Below, in pieces: positions 13,305-13,325 of a DNA stretch of 13,325 bases. Numbering within the stretch: the first letter of the stretch is position 1; each line of letters starts with the position of its first letter. Location: NCBI GenBank assembly GCA_016296415.1, contig JAEDJH010000042.1, positions 1-13,325 of the forward strand, given 5' to 3'. The position numbers and the translations under genes were made by a program. Under the pieces are notes generated by a model. That model searched no databases and was not told the DNA's origin. It worked only from the letters and a program-made list of their open reading frames with translations. The stretch is from Clostridia bacterium. Lineage in GTDB: Bacteria > Bacillota > Clostridia > Christensenellales > CAG-138.

Positions 13305-13325
13305 GTGCGAAGCACCTCCCCTGTT

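Overview
The window looks like chromosomal DNA of a Gram-positive gut-type anaerobe, most likely a Clostridia member near Oscillospirales. I base this on the moderately high GC with G/C-ending codons, strong AGGAGG-type ribosome sites, sigma-A promoters with 16-17 bp spacers, short lipoproteins, and families such as DUF4428, the DHHW family and the UPF0597 cysteine desulfidases. No rRNA, tRNA, CRISPR array, transposase or phage gene was found. The genus cannot be fixed from the sequence alone.

Layout: (1) Positions 1-25 are the end of an intrinsic terminator of a gene outside the window, followed by repeat copy 1. (2) Positions 230-2324 hold a plus-strand operon of a TetR-like regulator, an ABC ATPase and an ABC-2 permease, with a clear promoter and a candidate autoregulatory operator. 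Repeat copy 2 begins 7 nt after its stop codon. (3) Positions 2506-3937 hold a single plus-strand gene for an L-cysteine desulfidase-like enzyme (UPF0597), with its own promoter and terminator. (4) Repeat copy 3 lies in the convergent gap at 3990-4087. (5) Positions 4114-9952 are all minus strand. In transcription order they hold an Ig-like surface protein with a DUF4428 double zinc-finger protein, a small four-helix membrane protein with its own promoter and structured leader, and a three-gene set (lipoprotein, DUF6935-like protein, lipoprotein with a low-complexity stalk). (6) Positions 10125-13304 hold a plus-strand operon of a DUF4358-like lipoprotein, an MBOAT acyltransferase and a DHHW/SGNH-like protein, typical of extracytoplasmic O-acetylation of a cell-envelope polymer, closed by a strong terminator.

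The most unusual signal is a GC-rich dispersed repeat found three times. Its 80-nt core folds as a cloverleaf: a perfect 13-bp closing stem encloses three perfect hairpins with 3-nt loops. Copies 1 and 2 are 137-bp direct repeats with a single mismatch and bracket the TetR-ABC operon. Copy 3 keeps the core but has different flanks, one of which matches the reverse complement of copy 1's other flank. All three copies sit at gene 3' ends, two of them next to a terminator T-tract. This is a structured, mobile-looking intergenic element that the genes do not explain.

Much of the rest encodes envelope functions: four lipoproteins or surface proteins of unknown role, one exporter and one polymer-modification system.
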